Source of the DNA: Thermoplasmata archaeon
GTDB lineage: Archaea > Thermoplasmatota > Thermoplasmata > Lutacidiplasmatales > UBA184
Direction of reading: 5' to 3'
Length of the DNA: 64,000 nucleotides
NCBI GenBank assembly: GCA_027306505.1
Contig: DAHUZP010000001.1
Location: 56,932 to 120,931, forward strand
Below are positions 18,105-25,531 of the stretch, piece by piece (the stretch's first letter is position 1; each line of letters begins with the position of its first letter). Under the pieces are notes generated by a model, which ran no database searches, was not told the DNA's origin, and saw only the letters and a list, made by a program, of their open reading frames with translations. The position numbers were made by a program, and so were the translations under genes.

Positions 18105-21100
18105 TCAGGGACCCGTTGCATCGGGAGGGGGCGGGGGCCAGGGACGTCGTGCGGCCGGAGGGGTCGGTCCGCTCCCCGGAGCACCTTGGGCCGCACCATA
18201 AGGCGGCGGGTACGTCGGAGGCGGTGCTCCACCGCTTGGAGCCCCCCAGGCGGGATACGGGGAGGGCCCCTCGGTCCCGGCGTACGAGCTCGCTCCCTGA
18301 GGCGGCGGGGAGAGCCCATAGGGATCGGCAGAGGGAGGCGACGGAGACCCAGGACCCTGGGTCGCGCCAGGTGGGGCTCCTGGCTGGACCTCGGAAGCTT
18401 CCGGGGGGAACCGCCCTTGTTCCGCGGGAGGGGATGGCATCGTCCAAGTGCCGTCCGAGGGAGCGGGAGGGACCTCTGGCTCCGCCGGGACCCCACCTTC
18501 AGGCGCCATCGGTGTGGACATAGTGGGGGGGTAGGGATACCCGGCGTCCATGGGAGGGGAGGGCCCCGCTCCCGCGTACCCTCCCTGCCCGTCCGCCGGT
18601 GGCAGCGGCGGGGTCGGGTAGGCCCCTCCCGTAGAAGGGTCGTCCGGCCAGCCGCCCTCGGGCGGAGGTTCGTAGTTCGAGTAGGCGGAGGCAGAGGGAT
18701 CGTAGGCTGCGCCGGCCACGGGGCCCGGGGCCACCTGGTCGTAGGCCGAGGGCGCGAGCGCCGCGACCGAGCCCTTCTTACGACGGTGACGGACCGCGAG
18801 GACCAGCGCGACGACCGCGACGAGGACGATGAGGAGCAGGAGGCTCCACAATCCTCCCGGCAGGAACCCCAGGAAGCCAAAGGTGGACGGAGGTCCCACC
18901 GATACGGCGAAGACCTTCTGGGCGCTGTGGCCCAGCGAGTCGTTCACCGTGAGCACCACCGCGTAGGTGCCGGCGGAGCCATAGGTGTGGCTCGTGTTCT
19001 GCTGAGGGCTCAACGAAGTGGGGCCGTCCCCGAAGTGCCAAGTGAAGGTGTAGGGTGCCGTGCCTCCGGAGACCGTGCCCACGAAGTTCGCGGAGAGCGG
19101 GGCCGCTCCGGTCATGGGCGAGACCGTTCCGTTGGCGATGAGCGGGAGCGTCACGACGATCCCACGGGCCGTGGCGGTGCCCGTGCCGCCGTTCGAGTCA
19201 CGCACGGTGACCGTGAGCTGGTAGGTGCCACTGAGGGTCGGCTTGCAGATCACCCACACGTTGGAAGAGGCGGTGCAGCCCAACCCCGTCGTGGGGCTGG
19301 TGGTCCACTGGTAGCGGTCCCCTCCGGACCCCGGTACGAGGAGCGAGGCGGTGAAGTTGGTGGAGATCCCCACCTCCGGTCCCTTCGGTACGGCCACCGC
19401 GGCGCTCACCGAGGGATCGGGGAAGACCCGATAGCGGGCGGAGGTGGCGTTGGCCTGTCCACCGTTGGAGTCGTTCACCCGCACGCTCACGGTGTAGTTC
19501 CCGGCGGCGGTGGGGGAGCAGGGGATCGATGCGTTAGTGGTCAGCGAGCAACCGAGCGAGGTGGACGAAGAGGTCCAAGTGAACCGGTCCCCCCCGGAGC
19601 CCGGCGAGGTGAGGTTCGCCCGGAAGAGCACGCTCTGCCCCACGTCCACGCTTGTCGGCGTGGGTAGCGGAGCGGCGACCTTCGGGAGCGCGAAGACGTG
19701 GTAGGCGAGCGTCGCGACCCCCTTGCCTCCGTTCGTGTCGATGGCTTGGACGCTCACGTTGTACCAACCTGCCGCGGAAGGCAGGCAGGAATAGGCGAGC
19801 GTGGCGGAGGCCGTGCACCCGAGGCCCGTAGCAGGGAGGACCGACCAGGCGTACACGTCACCGCCAGAGCCCGCTTGGGCGAGCGTCGCCTGGAAGGAGA
19901 CCGTGTGACCCACGTCTGCGCTCGCCGGGGTCACCGTGGGCCCCGTGAGCGACGGAGCCGGCAGGACCACATAGTTGGCAGAGGTGTTCAGACCGCGCCC
20001 GCCCACGGCGTCCTTCACCTCGGCGGTCACCTTGTAGGTCCCGGCAGCGGTCGGCGTGCAGGGGAGCGTGGTCGTGCTCGAGGAGGCGCAACCGAAGGCC
20101 GGGCTCGAAGCGCTCCAGGCATAGGTGTCGGGCGCGGTCCCGGCGCTCATCAGCGTCGTGGAGAAGGTAGCGGTCTCGCCGGTGTCGATGCTCGCGGGCG
20201 TGGCGGTCGGTTGAGAGACCGACGGGCCAGCGGTCACGGTGATCGAGTAGGCCGTGACGTACTCGTTCTGCGCGTCCTGGGTCCCGGAGGTGGGCGACCA
20301 GTCGCTCGTATAGTTGGAGCCGAGCGCCATCGCGCTCGCTTTCACATAGAACGTCAAGGTCCCAAGCGCGTTCGGGGCGAACTCGATCCCCAAGGTCGGC
20401 GTGGCCCCGGTCGCGCCCGGTTTCTCCTGCGCGTCGATCTGGGGGTAGGAGGTGGCGACCGAGCACAGCCAGTAGCAGCCCCGGACGGAACTGCCCGCCG
20501 GGACCAGGACCGGAGCGGTGGGGAAGCTCGAGGAGAAGACCGACAGGTCGCTCAACGGCGGGTTGCTCGGGAACTCGACGGTCAGGTTGACGGACTGCCC
20601 TGCGACGCCGCCGTTCGTGCCGGAGACGTTGATGTAGTCGCTGGCTCCGAGCTCGACAGAGGACTTGTAGGTCACGCTGGCTGTGGGGACCGAGGGAGCG
20701 GGGGCGCCGGGGAGCGTGGGGAGCCAGCAGTCGTTGTTGGCGTTGTCCCACATGTACTGGCTGGTGAAGGGGTGCCCTGTGTCCATCAGGTCCGGGTGGT
20801 CCTGATAGGGCATCGGGCCGAACGCCCAGGCGCACTCATCGCCCACCTCCCCGTAGGTCCCGCTGTCCCAGCCGTTGGGGTACTCGGGGTCGGTCACGCT
20901 CTCGGAGAACTCATGGAGCAGGACAGGGATGAGCGAGTCGCCGTACTCGTCGCCGTTCGGACCGTAGGGATAGGTCGTCTGAAGCTCTCCCGTGACGGAA
21001 CAGGTGCTGAGAGAGGTGCCCTGGTCGGGCATCAGGGCGTAGATGCCCACGTTCGCTCCTGAGGTGAACCAGTCATGGTAGGCGCAGAACTGGGTGAACG

Positions 21101-21890
21101 AGCAGGAGCCGGAGAAACACTCGTAGACGTTGAGAGGCAGGAGGACGAAGTACTCCGTGTTGCTGTTGAGGGGTGTGCCGTGGGCCGTCGCATCCGCGAG
21201 GACCTCGCTCTGGACCTGGGAGTCCTGCAACGGGTTGGCGCTCGACCCCGTCCCGCCGGGGTAGGGGGTCGTGTCGACCCAGGCCCCTCCAAGGGTGACG
21301 GCGGTGCCCGGGGCTCCGGCCGAGTCGGTGTACTGTTGGAGGACCTGCATGTACGGGCTGTTGCCGACGGTCTGGAACCAGGACTCCGCGATCCCCTCGT
21401 AGGCCGCGTCGGAGGCCGCGAGCGCGGCGGGGTCCCCCGTGTCGTAGGTGTACCCGGCGGGTTCCCAGAAGATGAGGTAATCCGTCGAGCTGTGCATGAC
21501 AGGCCCACCCCCATAGGAGAGCGGACCGCAGGTGCTGTAGGGGCCGCAGGCCACCGTTGAACGTGGGCTCGCACCCACAGCGTTCGTGGGCGTTCGCTGG
21601 GCCGAGGAAGGCGTCGGGAAGAAGTGAGGCGTGCCCTCGTGGGTAATGGTCGGGAGGGGCCTTCGATCGCCCGCGCCGGAGGGGACCAGGGCGCCTGCCG
21701 CCATGCTCGGGGCGGAGGTCCCCGGATGGGCGCTCACCAACCCGTCATGCGCTCCGGCGACGCCCACGATCACTAGCGAGAGGAGCACCAGGGCCACCGG
21801 TAGGGAGCGACGGGAGGGCCCGAACGGAGGCCCCAGCGGGGAATGGGCCCGAGTGGGGTCCGGGGCCTCGGACCGAGAGCCCAGGCTCAC
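18105..21890 (-). CDS. secreted HExxE-motif protein with PKD-like repeats and membrane anchor
   Basis: A 1261-residue surface protein. Signal peptide at about 29-47 (LPVALVLLSLVIVGVAGA). The amino-terminal domain (to about 400) has GGPVMHSSTDYLIFWEPAGY and LLHEFSESVTDPEYPNGW, then GEVGDECAWAF and a final WLP motif. HExxExxTDP followed by xxGDxC recalls the plant EXORDIUM/PHI-1 family and bacterial relatives, possibly a metallopeptidase-like fold. Four Ig/PKD-like repeats of about 90 residues follow, each with one LGC...C-x-PT-x2-GTY pair, then one ordinary PKD domain (WHFGDG). A membrane helix (LWSLLLLIVLVAVVALVLAV, about 1018) and a Pro/Gly/Tyr-rich cytoplasmic tail end the protein. The GTG at 21890 follows GGGAGGT at 8 bases. 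A paralogue lies at 25532-29149. Catalysis is unproven. Confidence 0.85.
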   Translation of the reverse strand: MSLGSRSEAPDPTRAHSPLGPPFGPSRRSLPVALVLLSLVIVGVAGAHDGLVSAHPGTSAPSMAAGALVPSGAGDRRPLPTITHEGTPHFFPTPSSAQRTPTNAVGASPRSTVACGPYSTCGPLSYGGGPVMHSSTDYLIFWEPAGYTYDTGDPAALAASDAAYEGIAESWFQTVGNSPYMQVLQQYTDSAGAPGTAVTLGGAWVDTTPYPGGTGSSANPLQDSQVQSEVLADATAHGTPLNSNTEYFVLLPLNVYECFSGSCSFTQFCAYHDWFTSGANVGIYALMPDQGTSLSTCSVTGELQTTYPYGPNGDEYGDSLIPVLLHEFSESVTDPEYPNGWDSGTYGEVGDECAWAFGPMPYQDHPDLMDTGHPFTSQYMWDNANNDCWLPTLPGAPAPSVPTASVTYKSSVELGASDYINVSGTNGGVAGQSVNLTVEFPSNPPLSDLSVFSSSFPTAPVLVPAGSSVRGCYWLCSVATSYPQIDAQEKPGATGATPTLGIEFAPNALGTLTFYVKASAMALGSNYTSDWSPTSGTQDAQNEYVTAYSITVTAGPSVSQPTATPASIDTGETATFSTTLMSAGTAPDTYAWSASSPAFGCASSSTTTLPCTPTAAGTYKVTAEVKDAVGGRGLNTSANYVVLPAPSLTGPTVTPASADVGHTVSFQATLAQAGSGGDVYAWSVLPATGLGCTASATLAYSCLPSAAGWYNVSVQAIDTNGGKGVATLAYHVFALPKVAAPLPTPTSVDVGQSVLFRANLTSPGSGGDRFTWTSSSTSLGCSLTTNASIPCSPTAAGNYTVSVRVNDSNGGQANATSARYRVFPDPSVSAAVAVPKGPEVGISTNFTASLLVPGSGGDRYQWTTSPTTGLGCTASSNVWVICKPTLSGTYQLTVTVRDSNGGTGTATARGIVVTLPLIANGTVSPMTGAAPLSANFVGTVSGGTAPYTFTWHFGDGPTSLSPQQNTSHTYGSAGTYAVVLTVNDSLGHSAQKVFAVSVGPPSTFGFLGFLPGGLWSLLLLIVLVAVVALVLAVRHRRKKGSVAALAPSAYDQVAPGPVAGAAYDPSASAYSNYEPPPEGGWPDDPSTGGAYPTPPLPPADGQGGYAGAGPSPPMDAGYPYPPTMSTPMAPEGGVPAEPEVPPAPSDGTWTMPSPPAEQGRFPPEASEVQPGAPPGATQGPGSPSPPSADPYGLSPPPQGASSYAGTEGPSPYPAWGAPSGGAPPPTYPPPYGAAQGAPGSGPTPPAARRPWPPPPPDATGP

Positions 21891-22242
21891 GCGGCGCTAC
21901 CTCCCAGCTTCGGAGCGAGAGAGACGACCTTCGTGCTGGAGAACATGTTACCAACCGCAGATAAACCTCGACCTCCCGCGCACACGCCTCCCCCGTCCTC
22001 GAGGAAGGCTCTTCCCAGAGCACAGGGAATGTTCTCGGGTCGTGTCGCACCATGGGCATGGGCAGGGGCAGGGGCAAGAGGGCAAGCACCCCCATGTAGG
22101 GCGCTCAGGCCCCGAGTCTCCGACCCTCACCTGCTACCCCCCCAAGGACATCCAGGGCTGCCGGGTCTGACCCGGCAGCAACGGTCCTATCGTCCACTGG
22201 ACCGGTATCCCTGGATCGGGCGTGTGCTCCAACGGCCCAACA
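21891..22242. other. gene-free region with promoter of the downstream surface protein
   Basis: No convincing gene. Near the left end, GGTTTATCTG on the minus strand (about 21957-21966) is a plausible TATA box for the surface protein starting at 21890. A G-rich run with imperfect GGGCA repeats lies at about 22050-22085. The right part holds the folded element at 22150-22216, listed separately. Confidence 0.45.
22150..22216. ncRNA. candidate structured RNA, three-way junction
   Basis: The 67 bases fold into three perfect helices: an outer stem of 8 pairs (22150-22157 with 22209-22216, ATCCAGGG/CCCTGGAT), a hairpin of 9 pairs with a 3-base loop (22158-22166 with 22170-22178), and a hairpin of 6 pairs with an 11-base loop (22182-22187 with 22199-22204). 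The joints are 0, 3 and 4 bases. The strand is not decided by symmetry. The neighbouring genes on both sides are on the minus strand, so a minus-strand leader or small RNA is more likely. It matches no RNA family I can recall: no GGAA/GAGCAG of SRP RNA, no tRNA arms and no hammerhead core. Confidence 0.45.
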
Positions 22243-22671
22243 TCAACGACGGGCGTGAAGACGGTCTCGGTCAGCTTGCGGTTCGGCGCGGGTGGCGCAG
22301 GGCCCTCCCTTGGCCTCCCGGTGGTTGGCAACGGGATCCGTAGTTGAAGGGGGCTTCGGGGTTCGTGGATCTCCGTGCCGGCTTGACCTTCGAGGGAGGG
22401 GAGGGAGGCTGGCTCGGACGCCGAACCCTGCAAAGAATTCCTGTTGGCAGGTCTGGCAGTAGAAGGTCCTCCCCTCCCGTCGGACCGTAGAGGACCCAAA
22501 GCACTCGGGACAGGGGATCATCCCCAGGGACAGGTCGAACCGAGGGTCGGTCGAAAGCGCCCGACCGGACCGCTCCAACGGATCGTCAGTCTCCAGGACC
22601 CCGCGGGGGCGGCCCTCTCTTACTCCCAGCTCCACCAGCGGCGTGGCAGCGGATGCTTCGATGGGGCGCAT
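22243..22671 (-). CDS. small zinc-ribbon protein, unknown function
   Basis: A possible 142-residue protein. Its recognisable part is a zinc ribbon of about 30 residues, IPCPECFGSSTVRREG then FYCQTCQQEF, with two CxxC pairs at roughly residues 54-57 and 73-76. The first 50 residues are acidic and mixed; the last 55 are low-complexity and look less protein-like. The ATG at 22671 lies only 2 bases after the stop of the 143-residue gene upstream, which supports translation as a pair. It is not a family I recognise. A shorter protein starting at the internal ATG just before the ribbon is possible. Confidence 0.5.
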   Translation of the reverse strand: MRPIEASAATPLVELGVREGRPRGVLETDDPLERSGRALSTDPRFDLSLGMIPCPECFGSSTVRREGRTFYCQTCQQEFFAGFGVRASLPPLPRRSSRHGDPRTPKPPSTTDPVANHREAKGGPCATRAEPQADRDRLHARR

Positions 22672-22673
22672 CT

Positions 22674-23105
22674 TCACAGCCCCCGTTCCGTGGACCTCGC
22701 GAAGCGGGCCCAGCGATAGGATAGCGGCCCGGGGGGCTGGTCCCCGGGCTGGGCGAGCGCCCCGCCGAATGCGATCATCGCCCAAGAGAGGGACGGCAGG
22801 GAGGGCGCAGAGAGCGGGAGCGGAAGCCTGTGAGCTGCTCCGGTCCGGGCGTCTCGGAGCTCTATCTCCCGCCGAAACCGCCCGGCCCGCCCGCGCTCGA
22901 GCGCCCCCAGGCGCGCCGGGAGCCGAAGGAAGCGTCGACCCGGCGCCAGGGAAGGCCCCCCCCGCGGAGCCTCCCGACGGGCACCCAGCTGCCCGAACGC
23001 CCACGGGGAGAACGCGAGCGGCAGCCCGATCCAAGGCCCCTCCGACGCCTCTTGATGCGCCAAGATCGCGTCCGGAAGGACCGCCCATCCACTCGGTGCG
23101 ACCAT
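22674..23105 (-). CDS. hypothetical protein
   Basis: A 143-residue reading frame starting MVAPSGWAVLPDAILAHQEA. Codon third positions are strongly G/C-biased, as in the clear genes nearby, and its stop lies 2 bases before the zinc-ribbon start codon, so it is probably real. The middle is Arg/Gly/Leu-rich, with a beta-type segment (REIELRDARTGAAHRLPLPL) and a small-residue hydrophobic stretch (WAMIAFGGALA). No family recognised. The ATG is 20 bases after a weak TATTGTG island. Confidence 0.45.
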   Translation of the reverse strand: MVAPSGWAVLPDAILAHQEASEGPWIGLPLAFSPWAFGQLGARREAPRGGPSLAPGRRFLRLPARLGALERGRAGRFRREIELRDARTGAAHRLPLPLSAPSLPSLSWAMIAFGGALAQPGDQPPGPLSYRWARFARSTERGL

Positions 23106-23442
23106 GTCATACCCTCACACACAATAGGACGCGGGGGGTTCTTGGGCATCCACTGGATTGTCTCCCCAGTCCTTCCCCAATCTCTGTGGAATCGCGCTTC
23201 CCCCCCCGTCCTACTTCGGGCAGGGTCGGCCCTTTTCCCGAAAGGGTGAGGGGGAGCGTGCCCCCGCTCCAGTCTCCGGGGCCTTCCACCCCTTCTGGCC
23301 CGGATAGGAGGCGGGGTGCGCGCCCAAGGACGGGTCGGCACGACGTCGGCGGGCCGGGCCCGACCGCGGGCGCTGGCCCACCCCAGCACCGCGGGACGTC
23401 CCTCCGAGCTATCTTCGCTCGCCCGTGGACGACCCGAGGGGG
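23106..23442. other. gene-free region of about 340 bases
   Basis: No gene supported. It contains a small hairpin, CCCTTT (23230-23235) with AAAGGG (23241-23246), and other G/C inverted repeats that may end transcription of the membrane gene to the right. The left edge would hold the promoter of the hypothetical gene starting at 23105. Confidence 0.4.
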
Positions 23443-23934
23443 CTAGACGCTGAAGTAGAGCAGGAGAGCGAAGGCCAAGGTCTCCAATCCGACGGTGACT
23501 GAGTAGAGCGGATACCTCAGACCCGGAGCGAGCCCCATCCGCAGCGAGTCGAACGCCAGCGGGGAGACCAGGACGGCCCCGAGGAAGAGGACACTGAAGA
23601 CCACCCCGAGCCCGAGCGTGAAGGGCGAACGGACGCTACGATAGGTGCTCCAGTAGAGCGTGCTGAGCGCCGCGAGGAGGACCACGTCCAGCATCCCGAA
23701 GATCGTGACGGCCCCGAAGATGTAGGGGAAGTCCTTGGGAGGATAGCCCAGCCCCGGGGGAAAGGTGGAGGGGGCCGGTACGAAATAGAGCGTCGCGAGG
23801 CCTGCCAGGACCCCCAGGCCGAGGCAACCGCCGACGACGAGGAGCCTTGTGCGGAGGGTCCCGCGCTCGCTGTTCTCGCTCCCTTCCTCGGGGAGCGGCC
23901 CCCTGGGGTCGCTCTGCTCTCCCGGTTCCGTCAC
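23443..23934 (-). CDS. small four-helix membrane protein
   Basis: A 163-residue protein with an acidic amino end (EPGEQSDPRG) of about 35 residues and four hydrophobic helices: LLVVGGCLGLGVLAGLATLY, IFGAVTIFGMLDVVLLAALS, FTLGLGVVFSVLFLGAVLVS and YSVTVGLETLAFALLLYF. No known family recognised. The GTG at 23934 starts 7 bases after the stop of the winged-helix gene upstream, an arrangement common in archaea for a regulator paired with a small membrane protein, so the two are probably an operon. In-frame codons before 23934 overlap the regulator and were not used. Confidence 0.7.
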   Translation of the reverse strand: MTEPGEQSDPRGPLPEEGSENSERGTLRTRLLVVGGCLGLGVLAGLATLYFVPAPSTFPPGLGYPPKDFPYIFGAVTIFGMLDVVLLAALSTLYWSTYRSVRSPFTLGLGVVFSVLFLGAVLVSPLAFDSLRMGLAPGLRYPLYSVTVGLETLAFALLLYFSV

Positions 23935-23941
23935 GGGGTCC

Positions 23942-24355
23942 TCACTTTCTCTTCGATCGCTCAATGATCTCCTCCATCTGCGGCCAGTGGTCCTCCAGCG
24001 ATTGGGAGAGCGTGTAGACCTTCCCGTACCGAGGACCGGCGGCCTCGACCAGCCGGTTCGACTCCATGACCCGGAGGTGATGTCGCACCGTACTGTAGTC
24101 GAGATGAAGGTCCTCGGCAAGCTGGAAGGCGTTCCGGGGCTGTTCCCGGAGCGCGCTCACGATCCGGATCCGGGAGAGCGCTCCCGCGCTGCTGCCGAAG
24201 ATCCACCAGAGGAACCGGGTGTAGGTGTCCAAGTACGAGCTCCTGGTCCCGTCGCTGCTTCGCGGTCCCTTCCTTGAGGCGCTTTGCCCCGTAACCTCGT
24301 GTCCAACGTCCGACGGGCCACGAAAAGGCCCGGGCTCGAACAGTCCCGCCCCCAT
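23942..24355 (-). CDS. winged helix-turn-helix regulator (ArsR-like)
   Basis: A 137-residue DNA-binding protein. The winged helix spans about residues 45-125: SRIRIVSALREQPRNAFQLAEDL, YSTVRHHLRVMESNRLVE (recognition helix), then RYGKVYTLS as the wing. This is the pattern of archaeal ArsR-like regulators coupled to small membrane proteins. The ATG at 24355 gives an N-terminal region of about 40 residues rich in Gly/Pro/Ser; a TTG at 24409 or a later start is also possible. It precedes a four-helix membrane protein by 7 bases. The effector is unknown. Confidence 0.75.
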   Translation of the reverse strand: MGAGLFEPGPFRGPSDVGHEVTGQSASRKGPRSSDGTRSSYLDTYTRFLWWIFGSSAGALSRIRIVSALREQPRNAFQLAEDLHLDYSTVRHHLRVMESNRLVEAAGPRYGKVYTLSQSLEDHWPQMEEIIERSKRK

Positions 24356-24539
24356 CTTCAGCTTCGTGGTCCCCCCCGTACGGGGTGGATGGAGGGGGTC
24401 GCCTCGCAAAGTGACCCTCCTCTGACATGCCGCGGGACCCCGTCTCAGGGTAGAGGGCCCGCGACCGCGCCGGAAGGCCTTCCGAACGGACCCCGACCAT
24501 TTCCGCCCCCCTCCGCGGATGATCGTGAGACCGCACCGT

Positions 24540-25253
24540 CTACTTCCTCACCCCCCTGCAAGCTAGGGGAGGTCGTAAAGTGGCCGAGAGATCCGGCCGT
24601 GCACGATAGGGATGGGCGGAGCGCGTCCGAGCCATGCGCCCTCCGTGAGAGGGGCCCTGGGCCGGTAGGTGAGGCTCGACCGCGACCACGGTGCGCGCGC
24701 ACTCGTGCAGGATGGCCTGAGCGTCCCTCCTGAGGCTGCGAGGCACGAGTGCGATGAGGTCGCTCACGACACCATACTCGCGCAACCAGCGCAGAGCGCA
24801 GGCCTGTTCGAGCGTCTCGACGAAGACCAGGACCGGTCGCTCCCTGTCCTTCGGGCCGAGCATGGGAAGCCTGCGCAGAAGGTCCGAGGTGCGGACCGGC
24901 ATGACGAACATCCCGTCCACCACCGTCCGGACCTCCCGTTCGACCGTGACCTCTCCCTCAAGCAACGGCGAGAACGACCAGGAGGGCGGCTCACCATCCG
25001 TCGCACCGGCCATCGGTGAAGGTGCGGGGACCGGTGCGGAGGGAGGGCAGGCTCGCTGAGAGGTCGGAGAGGCCCCGGGCGGGGAGCTCAGTGCCGCGGT
25101 CACACCCGAGGACCCCCTCGAGCCGGGCTCCGACCTCCCCGCCTTCCCTCCCACGTAGCGAGGGCTAGGCTCCGGCCCGGAGGGATACAGGGAAGCGTCG
25201 GTTAGCCGGCGCCTCCCCGCCCCCTGTCGAACCGATTCCGCCCTCGGATGCAT
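24540..25253 (-). CDS. hypothetical protein
   Basis: A 237-residue reading frame. The ATG at 25253 is preceded by GGAGGGG at about 9 bases. Residues 1-80 are low-complexity Ser/Pro/Arg-rich; another ATG at 25013 would remove them. The central 100 residues look like a folded alpha/beta domain (VEREVRTVVDGMFVMPVRTS, ERPVLVFVETLEQACALRW, VSDLIALVPRSLRRDAQAI). The last 50 residues are again Arg/Pro-rich. No family recognised; the middle could be a small receiver-like or toprim-like fold, which I cannot confirm. Confidence 0.5.
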   Translation of the reverse strand: MHPRAESVRQGAGRRRLTDASLYPSGPEPSPRYVGGKAGRSEPGSRGSSGVTAALSSPPGASPTSQRACPPSAPVPAPSPMAGATDGEPPSWSFSPLLEGEVTVEREVRTVVDGMFVMPVRTSDLLRRLPMLGPKDRERPVLVFVETLEQACALRWLREYGVVSDLIALVPRSLRRDAQAILHECARTVVAVEPHLPAQGPSHGGRMARTRSAHPYRARPDLSATLRPPLACRGVRK

Positions 25254-25334
25254 CTTGAGGTCCCCTCCGCCCGTTGCCCCGACCAAGGAGCGTTAGGGCC
25301 GACGGATTGATGCGTTTGCTCCGAAGTCCTTCCC

Positions 25335-25350
25335 GAATCTTTCCAGATTC
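25335..25350. repeat. perfect short inverted repeat
   Basis: GAATCT-TTCC-AGATTC: two 6-base arms around a 4-base spacer, about 85 bases before the hypothetical start at 25253 and in a locally A/T-rich spot. It could be an operator or a small hairpin. The stretch from 25254 to 25480 otherwise shows no gene. Confidence 0.4.
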
Positions 25351-25480
25351 GCACCGCGCTTCGAGAGGACCTGCCCGGGCTGAGGCAGAACGAGCCATCG
25401 GGGGGGGTGCGCCCGCGTGCCCCGCGGCCCGCAAGGCCGCATCCTGGGTCCGTTAACACGCCAAGGCCAGGGCCCGGATA

Positions 25481-25519
25481 CCGGTCGGGGCGGGCGGGAG
25501 GGCCGCCCGCTCCGACCGG
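25481..25519 (-). terminator. 17-pair hairpin after the surface-protein gene
   Basis: Arms 25481-25497 and 25503-25519 pair over 17 positions (one G-U) around a 5-base loop, starting 12 bases after the stop at 25532. No T-run follows on the minus strand, so this is a hairpin-type end or a transcript-stabilising element rather than a textbook terminator. Confidence 0.5.
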
Positions 25520-25531
25520 GCTCGAAGGGCC

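Noticed and set aside
22157..22216. Resemblance to the SRP RNA domain IV (GGGTCAGACCCGG on the minus strand)
   Set aside because: The conserved GGAA loop and the GAGCAG side of SRP RNA are missing; the similarity is a short GC-rich hairpin.
22150..22216. Hammerhead-type ribozyme because of the three-way junction
   Set aside because: The conserved CTGATGA and GAAA core is absent and the joints are too short.
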